Below are positions 27,529-36,914 of a stretch of DNA of 64,000 nt, piece by piece. The notes beneath the pieces are model-generated. The model saw only the letters and a program-made list of their open reading frames with translations. It ran no database searches and was not told the DNA's origin. A program made the position numbers and the translations under genes. Within the stretch, counting starts at the first letter, position 1, and each line of letters begins with the position of its first letter. Source of the stretch: Thalassolituus alkanivorans (GTDB lineage Bacteria; Pseudomonadota; Gammaproteobacteria; Pseudomonadales; Oceanobacteraceae); the NCBI RefSeq assembly GCF_020447205.1, contig NZ_JAJAEL010000035.1:273471-337470 (forward strand), in the 5' to 3' direction.

Positions 27529-28493
27529 CAGGCCACCTTTCCGGCAACAGGCAATGCCGCGTCGTTCTGTTCAAAAGAAAGAGCATTACCCAGAGCAATA
27601 GCGAGTGAAGCGGTCAGTGTTTCCTGGCCGCTGTTACTGAATGCCGACTCCAGCAACAGGCTGCGTACCGGAATATTCACGCTGCGCTCCAGCTCCGGTA
27701 ATAACTCACTGACATCAGCATTATCAGGCACCAGAACCCAAAGCTGACCAACGATACCCATGCCCAGTTGGCTGTCGAAATAATCCAGAGAGCGTTGAAT
27801 ATCCAGTGCCAGAGCATCAACCCGGCTGTCGGTTTCCAGGCTGAGTTCACCTTCACCAGCGGAGGCTAAACCCAGCGCGCGGGTGCCGGTATTCAGCCTC
27901 CGGGAAAGATACAGTCCGCCATCGCGGTAGAGATAAATCATGCCGTCGTCAGCATCCAGACGCAGCACACCAACGGCGGTTTCCGGCTCCATTTCAGCCA
28001 CCAGATGCAGCAGACTGAGCTCCGGAATGATAATGCTGTGCAACTGTAACTGCTGATGTTTGCACCAACGCACAAGTTCTTTAATCCGGCGATGATCGAC
28101 CACCACCGCAAAGGCCATCTCCAGCCGCCGGCGATAAGCATCAGCGGGCATACGAAAACCCTGAATGATTTTTTGTTCTGAGCCTTGCGGCAGAAGATCA
28201 CGCATGCGGAAACGCAGAGCATCGCCGAGTTCGTCATCACTCACTGCCGGCGCCTCGACCAGATGCAGTTCATAATCCAGAGCATCCAATGACAACACCA
28301 CCGGAACCCCCTGCAACTGCTGACGGCCAACCCAGGCTGCCAGACCATCCAGCCCCTGCTCTGTATCTGCAGGACGGTAACACTCCCGCACAACATCCGC
28401 TTCACGCAACACAGCAAAGCCTCTGCCCTGATGCAATTCGATGCCCAGACAGCGTGAATCCTGAAGACTTTTTTTCTGCCAGGGCCAGCGCAT
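27528..28493 (-). CDS. mshI: MSHA biogenesis protein MshI (PilM-like)
   Basis: Cytoplasmic actin-like protein of the pilus alignment complex. From the ATG at 28493 (MRWPWQKKS, preceded by AGAGG) it has 321 residues with beta-alpha patterns LGIELHQGRGFAVLR, LDALDYELHLVEAP and VGVLRLDADDGMIYLYRDG. This start fits MshI better than the upstream in-frame one at 28538. First gene of the assembly block; no mshH precedes it here, because the divergent trmL is next door. Confidence 0.86.
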   Translation of the reverse strand: MRWPWQKKSLQDSRCLGIELHQGRGFAVLREADVVRECYRPADTEQGLDGLAAWVGRQQLQGVPVVLSLDALDYELHLVEAPAVSDDELGDALRFRMRDLLPQGSEQKIIQGFRMPADAYRRRLEMAFAVVVDHRRIKELVRWCKHQQLQLHSIIIPELSLLHLVAEMEPETAVGVLRLDADDGMIYLYRDGGLYLSRRLNTGTRALGLASAGEGELSLETDSRVDALALDIQRSLDYFDSQLGMGIVGQLWVLVPDNADVSELLPELERSVNIPVRSLLLESAFSNSGQETLTASLAIALGNALSFEQNDAALPVAGKVA

Positions 28494-28622
28494 CGCCACC
28501 TCTTTAAAACAAAATAATCTAAAGAGAGTGTAGACCATGATTCTGGCGCAGGATGGCCAATGTCTGTATTCAGTCAGAGCCGGGGAATCTATAATGCCCG
28601 ACTGTTTTTAAGGCCAGGTACT

Positions 28623-29087
28623 ATGTTTAATATCGTTCTGTTCGAACCCGAAATTCCGCCTAATACCGGCAATATCATCCGCCTGTGTGCCAACACAGGC
28701 TGCCGCCTGCATCTGATTGAGCCTCTGGGCTTCAATATGGAAGAAAAGAGCCTGCGCCGTGCCGGACTGGATTACAGCGAGTGGGCCAGTGTAAAAATCC
28801 ACCCCAACTATGACGCCTTTCTCGAAGCCGAACAGCCACAGCGCCTGTTTGCCCTGACCACCAAAGGCCGCCGCACCCATTCCGATGTCGCCTTCAGCGC
28901 TGGCGACTACCTGATGTTTGGCCCGGAAACCCGCGGCTTACCGGAAGATGTGCGCATAAGCCTGCCGTTTGAACACTGGCTGCGACTGCCGATGATGCCC
29001 GACAGCCGCAGCATGAACCTGTCCAACGCGGTGGCTGTGATGGTTTATGAAGCCTGGCGGCAACTTGGGTATACTGGCGGCTCCTGA
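28623..29087 (+). CDS. trmL: tRNA (cytidine/uridine-34-2'-O)-methyltransferase
   Basis: SPOUT-class methyltransferase that 2'-O-methylates the wobble base of leucine tRNAs using SAM. The 154-residue protein matches TrmL length, with [37 protein letters not shown] and [16 protein letters not shown], the knot motifs that bind SAM. The ATG at 28623 follows CCAGGTACT; the upstream in-frame ATG (28560) would add an unsupported extension. It lies divergent from mshI. Confidence 0.95.
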   Translation: MFNIVLFEPEIPPNTGNIIRLCANTGCRLHLIEPLGFNMEEKSLRRAGLDYSEWASVKIHPNYDAFLEAEQPQRLFALTTKGRRTHSDVAFSAGDYLMFGPETRGLPEDVRISLPFEHWLRLPMMPDSRSMNLSNAVAVMVYEAWRQLGYTGGS

Positions 29088-29102
29088 TCCGGGAGTACCG
29101 CC

Positions 29103-30191
29103 ATGAAATTCCTGCTGCTGATCGCTACCCTCCTTACCCCGCCGCTGCATGCAGCAAGCACCCACGAAGTACTCACCGACAAGCTCAGCCGCCCCTGGGG
29201 CATGGCCTTTGTCGCACCCGGCCAGCTGTTAATCAGTGAACGCAGCGGCCAGCTTAAATTATTCGATACCGGACAGCGGCAACTGCAGGCAGTACAGGGG
29301 GCCCCTGAGGTGTGGTTCGATGGTCAGGGAGGGCTTTTGGACGTTGCCACTGCCGCCGACTATCAGCCCGGCGGCTGGATTTATTTCACCTGGAGTGCGC
29401 CGCTGCCAGAGAATCGGGCCGCCACCGCGCTGGGCAGGGCCCGTCTTGATGTCAGCCAGCAGCCCCTGCACCTTACAGACTGGCAGACACTGCTGATCAG
29501 CCAGTCAGCGAGCAGCAGCGGCCAGCATTTTGGCAGTCGCATTGCCTTCGATGCACAACACGTATTTTTCAGCATCGGCGACAGAGGCGAGCGCGACAAC
29601 GGCCAGCGCCTGGACACACACGCCGGAAAAATTCTGCGCCTGACCCATAACGGCAATATCCCCGCCGACAATCCCTTTATCAATAAACCCGGAGCCCTGG
29701 CAGAGATCTGGAGTTACGGACACCGCAATCCGCAGGGCCTGGCATACGATGCTGCCAACCAGCGTCTGTGGGCGATTGAGCACGGGCCGCGCGGCGGGGA
29801 TGAAATCAATCTCATCATAAAAGGCCACAACTACGGCTGGCCGGTTGTGTCGTGGGGAAAGGAATACTGGAACCCAATGTATGTCGGCGAGACCCGCAGC
29901 CGCCCGGATATGACCGACCCGGTCAAGATGTATGACCCGTCAATCGCGCCCGGTTCGTTGCTGTTTTATCAGGGAAAAGCTCACCCGCAATGGCAGGGCA
30001 ATCTGTTAGCCGGAGCGCTTAAATTAACTCACCTGAACCGCATCACACTGGCCGGAACCCCGAACCAGCCACAGGCCGTGGCCGAAGAGCGGCTGCTGAC
30101 CGATCTGAACGAACGCCTGAGAGCGCTGGCAACCGACAGCAGCGGCAAGCTCTATATCGCCACCGACAGCGGCCGTCTGCTGCGCTATTAA
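29103..30191 (+). CDS. PQQ-dependent sugar dehydrogenase-like protein
   Basis: Exported six-bladed beta-propeller similar to soluble aldose/glucose dehydrogenases (YliI family). The signal peptide (LLLIATLLTPPLHA) is followed by LSRPWGMAFVAPGQLLISER, GGLLDVATAADY, FGSRIAFD, WSYGHRNPQGLAYD and EHGPRGGDEINLI; these GHRNPQG and EHGP motifs place the PQQ and Ca2+ ligands. Length 362 is usual. The substrate sugar is not predictable, and PQQ synthesis genes are not in the window. It lies 15 nt after trmL. Confidence 0.9.
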   Translation: MKFLLLIATLLTPPLHAASTHEVLTDKLSRPWGMAFVAPGQLLISERSGQLKLFDTGQRQLQAVQGAPEVWFDGQGGLLDVATAADYQPGGWIYFTWSAPLPENRAATALGRARLDVSQQPLHLTDWQTLLISQSASSSGQHFGSRIAFDAQHVFFSIGDRGERDNGQRLDTHAGKILRLTHNGNIPADNPFINKPGALAEIWSYGHRNPQGLAYDAANQRLWAIEHGPRGGDEINLIIKGHNYGWPVVSWGKEYWNPMYVGETRSRPDMTDPVKMYDPSIAPGSLLFYQGKAHPQWQGNLLAGALKLTHLNRITLAGTPNQPQAVAEERLLTDLNERLRALATDSSGKLYIATDSGRLLRY

Positions 30192-30220
30192 TAGCAGCGG
30201 TAATCCACACCACCATAAAC

Positions 30221-30260
30221 AATAAAGGCCGCACCCTGACGGGTTGCGGCCTTTATTTCT
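30221..30260. terminator. Strong bidirectional terminator between sugar dehydrogenase and secB
   Basis: AATAAAGGCCGCACCC (30221-30236) pairs with GGGTTGCGGCCTTTATT (30241-30257) around a TGAC loop, with one bulged T. A- and T-rich flanks on both sides allow termination of both converging operons. Confidence 0.85.
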
Positions 30261-30298
30261 GCTGCGCAGAATTATCTGCGTAACGGCAACCACTCAGC

Positions 30299-30772
30299 TC
30301 AGTGAGTCGTTTCCTGCTCGGCAGACTCTGCCTGAGCCTGCTGAGCTTCCTGCTGCATACGCTGCTGGAACAGGGCATCGAAGTTAATCGGTGCCAGCAT
30401 CAGTGCCGGGAAGCCACCTTTCACCACCAGGCTGTCGATGCTTTCACGCAGGTAAGGGAAAAGGATGTTCGGGCACATGGCACCCAGCATCGGCTTCAGC
30501 TGTTGCTCAGGAATGTTCACCATGGCAAACAGACCGGCCTGTACCAGCTCAACCAGGAAAGCGGTTTCGCCATCATTGGTCGCGGTAACGGTTACCTTAA
30601 CAGACACTTCGTAGTGGTTATCATCGAGCTTACGCGCACCGCTGTTCAGATCCAGTTTGATCTCTGGCTTCCACTCTTTGGTGAAGGCCTGTGGTGCATT
30701 AGGAGCCTCGAAAGAAGCATCTTTGATGTAAATACGTTGCAGAGCGAACTGCGGCTGTTGATTGTCGGCCAT
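30299..30772 (-). CDS. secB: Protein-export chaperone SecB
   Basis: Tetrameric cytoplasmic chaperone that holds preproteins unfolded and delivers them to SecA. The 157-residue protein carries FALQRIYIKDASFEAPNAP, the conserved binding strand, AMCPNILFPYLRESIDSLV and GGFPALMLAPINFDALF, which form the peptide groove and SecA contact. The acidic Gln/Glu-rich tail is usual. It follows yibN by 39 nt; grxC, often between them, is absent. Confidence 0.97.
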   Translation of the reverse strand: MADNQQPQFALQRIYIKDASFEAPNAPQAFTKEWKPEIKLDLNSGARKLDDNHYEVSVKVTVTATNDGETAFLVELVQAGLFAMVNIPEQQLKPMLGAMCPNILFPYLRESIDSLVVKGGFPALMLAPINFDALFQQRMQQEAQQAQAESAEQETTH

Positions 30773-30811
30773 GTCGTAACGTCCTTCTGATTATTATGCG
30801 CCGGAGCAGCC

Positions 30812-31225
30812 TCAGCTGCGTACCACCGGCAGGTTCTGATTAGTCCACTCCATCATGCCGCCACTCAGGCGCACAGCGTTGAAGCCCTTTTCGCGCAGCA
30901 TCTTGCCCGCCACACCGACAGTCTGGCCGGTCTTGCACACCAGAATGATCGGGCGCTCTTTATGAGCATCCAGTTCATTCAGGCGGCTGGCCAGATTGCT
31001 GTACGGAATATTCATGGCATTGGCCAGGTGACCAGCGCTGAAGTCTTTCTTGTCGCGGATATCCAGCACGACGGCGTTTTCTTTATTGATCATTAATGTG
31101 GCCTGAGCGGTCGATACCGTCTGGCCGCTGCGCCGGCTGTTGTCCCACAGCAGAGCCGCCAAAAATGCGCCCCAGATAGCCACCAGCTCGATGTGGTTGC
31201 CCACAAATTCAAATAGACGATCCAT
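30812..31225 (-). CDS. yibN: Membrane-anchored rhodanese-like protein (YibN type)
   Basis: A 137-residue protein with an N-terminal membrane helix (IELVAIWGAFLAALLW) and one rhodanese domain. The active-site loop reads LVCKTGQTVGVAGKML with the catalytic Cys, and the CH2 motifs are VLDIRDKKDFSAGHL and SGGMMEWTNQNLPV. It lies between gpmI (divergent) and secB, the usual YibN position, and is linked in some bacteria to the Sec membrane machinery. Confidence 0.9.
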   Translation of the reverse strand: MDRLFEFVGNHIELVAIWGAFLAALLWDNSRRSGQTVSTAQATLMINKENAVVLDIRDKKDFSAGHLANAMNIPYSNLASRLNELDAHKERPIILVCKTGQTVGVAGKMLREKGFNAVRLSGGMMEWTNQNLPVVRS

Positions 31226-31269
31226 AACTACTCATCATCACCCGAAAAAAGAAGGCGGCAGTATAGCGT

Positions 31270-31351
31270 CTGCCTGCCCGCGGAACCACCGGACTGTTCA
31301 GGTAAGTAAAGAAGGTCAGAAAACAGCACCTGCCCGCCCGCGGAACCACCG
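31270..31351. repeat. 22-bp direct repeat, two copies 60 bp apart, in the gpmI/yibN promoter region
   Basis: CTGCCTGCCCGCGGAACCAC (31270-31289 of a 22-bp unit to 31291) recurs at 31330-31351 with one mismatch. Both lie in the 296-bp divergent region between yibN and gpmI, which contains no gene. It could be a duplicated operator or a chance local duplication. Confidence 0.5.
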
Positions 31352-31424
31352 CCCAGACCGGCCATTGCACACAGACCGGCTCTGCCTGCCGCCGGCACTA
31401 TCGCAGCGAGAGATAAAATCAATG

Positions 31425-31451
31425 GCTGAGCACGATTTTTGCCTGCTCAGC
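31425..31451. promoter_or_regulatory. Inverted repeat upstream of gpmI
   Basis: GCTGAGCA (31425-31432) and TGCTCAGC (31444-31451) form a perfect 8-bp dyad with an 11-bp T-rich spacer, about 70 bp before the gpmI start. TACAAT at 31480-31485 could be a -10 element. The dyad could be an operator or an RNA hairpin. Confidence 0.35.
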
Positions 31452-31521
31452 AGGGCGACGAGCGCCGTGTTTTTTAGGTACAATGGCGGACTTTCGTGGC
31501 AACGTAACCGAGTCTGTTTTA

Positions 31522-33066
31522 ATGAAATCGCGTCCTGTACCTACTGCTCTGATCATTCTCGATGGCTGGGGCTATCGTGAAGAAACCGCCAACAACGCCA
31601 TTGCCAACGCCAATACCCCAACCTGGGACCGTCTGCTCAAGCAGTACCCTAACGTACTGATCCAGACCTCCGGTGAAGCCGTGGGCCTGCCCGACGGCCA
31701 GATGGGTAACTCCGAAGTGGGCCATATGAATCTGGGTGCCGGACGCATCGTTTATCAGAATTTCACCCGCATCAACAAAGCCATCAAAGACAACGAACTG
31801 GCGCAGAACGAAGCGCTCTGTGCCGCCATCGATAAAGCCGTTGCCAAAGGCGGTGCCGTACACTTTACCGGCCTGCTGTCACCGGGCGGCGTGCACAGCC
31901 ATGAAGACCATCTGGTAGCCCTGCTGGAAATGGCCAAAGCCCGTGGCGCTGAGCGCGCTTATGTACACGCCATTCTTGATGGCCGTGATATGCCACCACG
32001 CTCTGCCGCGCCTTCCATTAAAAAGATTGAAGACACCTTTGCCCGTCTGGGTAATGGCCAGATCGCAACTGTGATCGGCCGCTTCTTCTCGATGGACCGC
32101 GATAACCGCTGGGAACGGGTACAGGCCGGCTACGATGCCATGACCCTGGGCAGCGCCGAATTCCGCGCCGCCTCCGCCAGCGAAGCTCTGGCCAACGCCT
32201 ACAGCCGTGACGAAAACGACGAGTTCGTGAAAGCCACCGTTATTGAGGGTGCCGACGGCCGTGTACAGGATAACGACGCGGTGATCTTCTTTAACTTCCG
32301 CCCTGACCGTGCACGCGAACTGACCCGCGCCTTTGTCTCCGGCGATGAATTCAAAGGCTTTGAACGCGCTGCCCGTCCGCAGTTAACCGACTTTGTCATG
32401 CTGACCGAATACGCCGCCGATATTAAAGCCAGCTGTGCCTTCCCGCCGGCCACGCTGAGCAACGGCATTGGCGAATACGTATCCAATCTGGGCCTGAGCC
32501 AGCTGCGCATTGCCGAAACCGAAAAATACGCCCACGTTACCTTCTTCTTCTCCGGTGGCCGCGAAGAAGAATACGCCGGCGAAACCCGCATTCTGGTGAA
32601 ATCCCCGGATGTAGCCACCTATGATCTGCAGCCTGAGATGAGCGCCCCGGAAGTGACCGACAAACTGGTCGCCGCGATTAAAAACCGCGAATTCGACCTG
32701 ATCGTCTGCAACTACGCCAACGGCGATATGGTTGGTCATACCGGCGTTTACGACGCCGCAGTAAAAGCCGCCGAGTGCATCGATGAATGCATCAGACGCG
32801 TGACCGACGCCCTGCTGGAAGTGGGTGGCGAATGCCTGATCACCGCCGACCACGGCAACGCCGAACAGATGCTGGATGACAATGGCGAAGCCATGACCCA
32901 GCACACCACAGGTCCGGTTAACCTGATCTACGTGCATGACCGTGCCGAAGCCGTACAGCTGAATCCGGGTCGTCTGTGTGACGTGTCACCAACCCTGCTG
33001 AGCATGATGGGTCTGGAGCAGCCGGCAGAAATGGACGGCAACAGTCTGGTCAGCTACGGCAACTGA
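31522..33066 (+). CDS. gpmI: 2,3-bisphosphoglycerate-independent phosphoglycerate mutase
   Basis: Glycolytic enzyme interconverting 3- and 2-phosphoglycerate with two Mn ions. From the ATG at 31522 the protein has 514 residues, the same as E. coli GpmI. Motifs: ALIILDGWG (metal-binding Asp), [17 protein letters not shown] (catalytic Ser in the NSEVGH motif), [34 protein letters not shown] and [11 protein letters not shown] (metal His/Asp). An upstream ATG (31483) would add 13 residues not typical of the family. It heads the gpmI-envC-ctpA-yibQ unit. Confidence 0.97.
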   Translation: MKSRPVPTALIILDGWGYREETANNAIANANTPTWDRLLKQYPNVLIQTSGEAVGLPDGQMGNSEVGHMNLGAGRIVYQNFTRINKAIKDNELAQNEALCAAIDKAVAKGGAVHFTGLLSPGGVHSHEDHLVALLEMAKARGAERAYVHAILDGRDMPPRSAAPSIKKIEDTFARLGNGQIATVIGRFFSMDRDNRWERVQAGYDAMTLGSAEFRAASASEALANAYSRDENDEFVKATVIEGADGRVQDNDAVIFFNFRPDRARELTRAFVSGDEFKGFERAARPQLTDFVMLTEYAADIKASCAFPPATLSNGIGEYVSNLGLSQLRIAETEKYAHVTFFFSGGREEEYAGETRILVKSPDVATYDLQPEMSAPEVTDKLVAAIKNREFDLIVCNYANGDMVGHTGVYDAAVKAAECIDECIRRVTDALLEVGGECLITADHGNAEQMLDDNGEAMTQHTTGPVNLIYVHDRAEAVQLNPGRLCDVSPTLLSMMGLEQPAEMDGNSLVSYGN

Positions 33067-33067
33067 T

Positions 33068-34192
33068 ATGAAATCACTGTTGCTGAGCGGCTTCTGCCTG
33101 GCGCTGTTGTGTCTGCCGGCGCAGGCCGACGACGAAGCGAAACTGGATGCGCTGAAAACCGAAATTGCCAAGCTCGAACAGTGGCTGAACTCAGCAAAAG
33201 ATGAGTACAGCCAGCTGAACGATGCGCTGCGTAAATCGGATAAAGACATTGCTGAGCTGAGCAAGCAGATCGAGCAGACCCGTGCCCGCCTGCAGGAGGA
33301 GAAAGACCGCCTAAAAAAGCTCAGACAGGAGCAGGGACAGCTCCGTCAGCTACAGGACAAACACCGTCTGCACCTCGCTGAGCAGCTGCGCGCCGCCCAG
33401 CGTATCGGTTCAGAAGGGCCGCTCAAACTCCTGCTTAATCAGGATGATCCGCAACAGGCGCAGCGTATGCTGCGCTACTTCAGTTATTTCAATAACGCCC
33501 GCATTGAGCATATCAACCAGATTCTGGCCGAACTTGAACGGTTGGATAATCTCGCCGAGCTGATTGCACAGCAGGAACAGCAACTGCTGAGCACCGAAAA
33601 AAAGCTGCTGGATAAAAACCGCGAAATGGCAGCCAGTAAGCAGGAACAGCAACAATTACTGGCTAAACTCGCCGGGCAGATGAAAACCGAACAACAGCGC
33701 CTGAGCCAGAAACAGGCCGACCGCAAACGTCTGGAAGCCCTGCTTAACGAAGTTCAGACCCTGCTGGTCAACAGCCCGCGTAAAGAAGATGCCCGGCCGA
33801 TTACCGCTCTTAAAGGCAAGCTGCCGCGCCCGGTCGATGGCCGTGTACTGCATGCGTTTGGCAACCGCAACAATGACAGCATGACGCGCTGGGAGGGCTG
33901 GGTGATGAGTGCACCGGAAGGACTGCCGGTGCGTGCCATTCATCATGGCCGGGTGGTGTATTCCGACTGGCTGCGCGGCTTTGGTTTAATCACCATTATT
34001 GATCACGGACAGGGATACCTGAGCCTGTATGCCCATAACCAGACACTGCTGCGCGATGTCGGAGCCTGGGTCAATCAGGGTGACAACATTGCCACCATCG
34101 GCCGCAGTGGTGGCAGTACGGAACCGAATCTGTATTTTGAGATCCGTTATAAGGGCCGCCCGCAAGACCCGGCTGCCTGGCTGAAACGATGA
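33068..34192 (+). CDS. envC: Murein hydrolase activator EnvC-like LytM-domain protein
   Basis: Periplasmic activator of cell-division amidases. A signal peptide (LLLSGFCLALLCLPAQA) is followed by coiled coil (about 25-245) and a C-terminal LytM/M23 domain (about 262-374). The metal ligands of active M23 peptidases are not all kept: the HxxxD position reads RWEGWVMSAPEG, and the later motif is SLYAHNQ, so the domain is degenerate as in EnvC. Gene order gpmI-envC with ctpA and yibQ downstream agrees. Confidence 0.92.
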   Translation: MKSLLLSGFCLALLCLPAQADDEAKLDALKTEIAKLEQWLNSAKDEYSQLNDALRKSDKDIAELSKQIEQTRARLQEEKDRLKKLRQEQGQLRQLQDKHRLHLAEQLRAAQRIGSEGPLKLLLNQDDPQQAQRMLRYFSYFNNARIEHINQILAELERLDNLAELIAQQEQQLLSTEKKLLDKNREMAASKQEQQQLLAKLAGQMKTEQQRLSQKQADRKRLEALLNEVQTLLVNSPRKEDARPITALKGKLPRPVDGRVLHAFGNRNNDSMTRWEGWVMSAPEGLPVRAIHHGRVVYSDWLRGFGLITIIDHGQGYLSLYAHNQTLLRDVGAWVNQGDNIATIGRSGGSTEPNLYFEIRYKGRPQDPAAWLKR

Positions 34193-34273
34193 TGTCAGCG
34201 GCGCTGCAGCCGCCTTAACAGGTTCTGACTTTTGTGCCATTCTTCAACGCATTGACCTGAATTGAGTATCCCC

Positions 34274-35653
34274 ATGTCGTTATCTTCTGTTCTGCCCCGC
34301 CGTATTTTTCCCTGGTTTGGTTGTACTGCGGTCTGCGTACTCGCACTGGGGCTGACGCCGGTTAATGCTCAACCCGCCGAAGACAGCGCCGCCACGCCTG
34401 CTGGCAGCGAGCAGGTACAGCGTCCACAGGGCCAGCTGCCATTGCAGGAACTGCGTAATTTCACCGAAATTTTTGAGCGTATCCGCACCGCCTATGTTGA
34501 AGAGGTGGATGATAAAACCCTGCTCGAGTACGCCATCAACGGCATGCTTACCTCCCTTGATCCGCATTCGGCCTATCTGCAGCCTGAGGCTTTTTCGGAT
34601 CTGCAGGAAAATACCTCGGGTAAATTCGGTGGCCTCGGTATTGAGGTGGGCCTTGAAGATGGCCTGATTCTGGTAGTCACCCCGATTGACGACACCCCCG
34701 CGCAAAAAGCCGGCATCCGTGCCGGTGATTTAATTGTTTCGCTGGATGGCGAAGCCGTGATGGGCATGAGTCTGAACGATGCTGTGGAACGTATGCGCGG
34801 CGCACCGGGTTCTGAGATTACTCTTGAAATCCGCCGTAAAAATGAAAAAGAACTGCTGACCTTTACCCTCGCCCGAGCCGAAATCAAAGTTGCCAGCGTA
34901 CGCACCGATATGCTCAGCGGTAACGTCGGCTATGTGCGTATTACTCAGTTTCAGGAACACACTGGCAGTGAGCTGGCCGCCGCTATCGAAGACTGGCGCG
35001 CCAAAGGCAATCTGAACGGCATTATTCTCGACCTGCGCAATAACCCGGGTGGTGTTCTCGATGCTGCCGTAGAAGTGGTCGACAGCTTCGTCAGCAAAGG
35101 TCTGATTGTGTACACCAAAGGCCGCACGCCAAGCGCCGAAGTCAGCTATTCCGCCACCAATCACACAGCTGCAGGCGACGTGCCGGTGGTGGTACTGATT
35201 AACGGCGGTTCGGCATCCGCTTCAGAAATTGTTGCCGGTGCACTGCAGGACCATCAGCGTGCCGTGATCGTCGGTACTCAGTCGTTTGGTAAGGGCTCAG
35301 TACAGAGTGTGCTGCCAATCACCGAAGACCGTGCCGTTAAGCTGACCACCGCGCGTTATTTCACCCCCAATGGCCGCTCTATTCAGGCACAGGGCATCAA
35401 GCCGGATATCTGGGTGGAACAAAGCGAAGTAACCCCTTACGAACAGCGCTTTTATAAAGAGGCCGATCTTCCCGGCCACCTGAGCAACCCGACACGTAAA
35501 GAAGAAAAAACTCAGGATAAAAACGCTAAAACCGCCGATACAGCGACCAGTGCAGACGCCAGCGGCGAGCTGCTGAAAAAAGATTTCCAGCTGTACGAAG
35601 CTCACACCCTGCTGCGCGGCGTTACCATTCTCAGTCCCCGTCCGGAGGCCTGA
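34274..35653 (+). CDS. ctpA: S41-family C-terminal processing peptidase
   Basis: Periplasmic serine protease with PDZ domain. A signal peptide (CTAVCVLALGLTPVNA) is followed by FTEIFERIRTAYVEEVDD, the PDZ domain (about 90-180, GLGIEVGLEDGLILVVTPID), and the catalytic core with LRNNPGGVLDAAVEV, GGSASASEIVAGAL (Ser nucleophile) and GTQSFGKGSVQ (Lys general base). I choose ATG at 34274; the TTG at 34262 is also possible. Length about 459 residues is normal. Position between envC and yibQ is common in Pseudomonas-like genomes. Confidence 0.94.
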   Translation: MSLSSVLPRRIFPWFGCTAVCVLALGLTPVNAQPAEDSAATPAGSEQVQRPQGQLPLQELRNFTEIFERIRTAYVEEVDDKTLLEYAINGMLTSLDPHSAYLQPEAFSDLQENTSGKFGGLGIEVGLEDGLILVVTPIDDTPAQKAGIRAGDLIVSLDGEAVMGMSLNDAVERMRGAPGSEITLEIRRKNEKELLTFTLARAEIKVASVRTDMLSGNVGYVRITQFQEHTGSELAAAIEDWRAKGNLNGIILDLRNNPGGVLDAAVEVVDSFVSKGLIVYTKGRTPSAEVSYSATNHTAAGDVPVVVLINGGSASASEIVAGALQDHQRAVIVGTQSFGKGSVQSVLPITEDRAVKLTTARYFTPNGRSIQAQGIKPDIWVEQSEVTPYEQRFYKEADLPGHLSNPTRKEEKTQDKNAKTADTATSADASGELLKKDFQLYEAHTLLRGVTILSPRPEA

Positions 35654-36490
35654 TTGCTGCAACGCTGCTCCCGGCTGGCTACGGCCAGCCTGCTCACCCT
35701 GCTCAGCCTGATTTCAGCCTCTGCAACCATGGCCGCTCCCCCACAGGCCAGCGCCGAGTTATTGCTGATTATTGACGATATCGGCAATAACCACCGCCTG
35801 GGTAAGCGCACGGTCAGACTGCCCGGACCGCTGAATCTCGCGTTTCTGCCGCATACGCCTTATGCCGCAGCACTGGCCGAGGATGCCTTCAGTGCGGGCC
35901 ATGGCATTCTGCTGCATGCCCCGATGGCCAATGAAAAAGGCGCCCGCCTTGGCCCTGGTGCCCTGACCAGCGGTATGGATCAGGCCAGCCTGCAACAAAC
36001 CCTGACCGACAATCTGGCGGCCATCCCTCATGTCCAGGGGATGAATAACCATATGGGCAGTCTGCTCACCCAGCAGCCCGATGCTATGCGCTGGGTGATG
36101 CAGATCGCCCAGCAACAGGGACTGTTTTTTATCGACAGTTTGACCAGTCCGAAAAGTGTGGCTCTGGAACAGGCCAAAGCGGCTGGCATTCCCGCTCTGG
36201 AGCGCGACGTTTTTCTCGATAATGACATCCGCCCACAGGCACTGCAGCGTCAGTTCGGGCAAGCTCTGCATCTCGCCAAGCGTCGCGGTTATGCCGTTCT
36301 GATCGGCCACCCTTATCCCGAGACACTGGACTTTCTTGCCCGCGAGCTGCCGGCTCTGGGCATCCGGAATATCCGCCTGACCCGTATTGATGAGTTTTTG
36401 CAGCAGCGTCTGTGGCAACCACTGGAAAGCCCGGCTCTGGCTCCGTCACGCTACCTGCTGCGTACCAACGGCAGCAGCCTGCAGCCCTGA
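35654..36490 (+). CDS. yibQ: Divergent polysaccharide deacetylase family protein (YibQ type)
   Basis: Exported protein of 278 residues starting at TTG 35654 directly after the ctpA stop, with GGAGG 7 nt upstream. A signal peptide (LATASLLTLLSLISASATMA) is followed by LLLIIDDIGNN, GILLHAPMANEK, GMNNHMGSLLT and FFIDSLTSPKS. These match the metal-binding and NNHMGS motifs of the DUF610/divergent deacetylase family. The reaction is not proven; a role near peptidoglycan is inferred from the envC-ctpA context. Confidence 0.88.
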   Translation: MLQRCSRLATASLLTLLSLISASATMAAPPQASAELLLIIDDIGNNHRLGKRTVRLPGPLNLAFLPHTPYAAALAEDAFSAGHGILLHAPMANEKGARLGPGALTSGMDQASLQQTLTDNLAAIPHVQGMNNHMGSLLTQQPDAMRWVMQIAQQQGLFFIDSLTSPKSVALEQAKAAGIPALERDVFLDNDIRPQALQRQFGQALHLAKRRGYAVLIGHPYPETLDFLARELPALGIRNIRLTRIDEFLQQRLWQPLESPALAPSRYLLRTNGSSLQP

Positions 36491-36560
36491 TAATCTTCTC
36501 CCGGCAAGACTTCCGACCGTAAAAGACTGTAAATAGCCGTGTTTTGGTACGCCACGATAC

Positions 36561-36589
36561 TTGTACGTTAGTTTTGTTTTGGATAATCT
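36561..36589 (+). promoter_or_regulatory. Sigma-70-like promoter for the cytochrome c5/lactone oxidase pair
   Basis: TTGTAC (36561-36566), a 17-bp spacer and TAATCT (36584-36589) make a plausible promoter. It is 27 bp before the cytochrome gene start, and the upstream gene yibQ ended 70 bp earlier. Confidence 0.5.
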
Positions 36590-36615
36590 GGGCAGGATTT
36601 TGTGAGGGGCAAATA

Positions 36616-36912
36616 ATGATAAAAAAACTCAGCACCGGCCTGCTGCTTGTAATCGCCTGCAGTGCCAATGCCACCGATGACTACAGCAAAGAGCTGTATG
36701 ATATTTATTGCACGGCCTGTCATGCCGTCGCCGCCTCCGGCGCACCACAAGCATTTACCTCCGAATGGGACGACCGGCTCGACAAGGGCATCACCACCCT
36801 GGTCAATAACGCCATTAATGGTATCGGCAATATGCCACCCATGGGGACCTGTGCAGAGTGCAGTGCCGAAGATCTGGAAGACATCATCCGTTATATGGCA
36901 CAGGAGCAATAG
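36616..36912 (+). CDS. Small periplasmic cytochrome c5-type protein
   Basis: Monoheme class I cytochrome of 98 residues. A signal peptide (LSTGLLLVIACSANA) is followed by YDIYCTACHAVAASGAPQAF with the CTACH heme site, and GIGNMPPMGTCAECSAED, where the Met is the distal ligand and the extra Cys pair is a cytochrome c5 mark. The ATG at 36616 follows GAGGGGC; the longer frame from 36544 is unlikely. It ends 2 nt before the FAD enzyme and is the likely electron acceptor for it. Confidence 0.88.
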   Translation: MIKKLSTGLLLVIACSANATDDYSKELYDIYCTACHAVAASGAPQAFTSEWDDRLDKGITTLVNNAINGIGNMPPMGTCAECSAEDLEDIIRYMAQEQ

Positions 36913-36914
36913 CC

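Noticed and set aside
30302-30790. 162-residue plus-strand frame opposite secB
   Set aside because: Antisense shadow of the well-supported secB gene.
36544-36615. Longer start for the cytochrome c5 gene
   Set aside because: It would run through the candidate promoter region and place a second hydrophobic segment before the real signal peptide; ATG 36616 has a better ribosome site.
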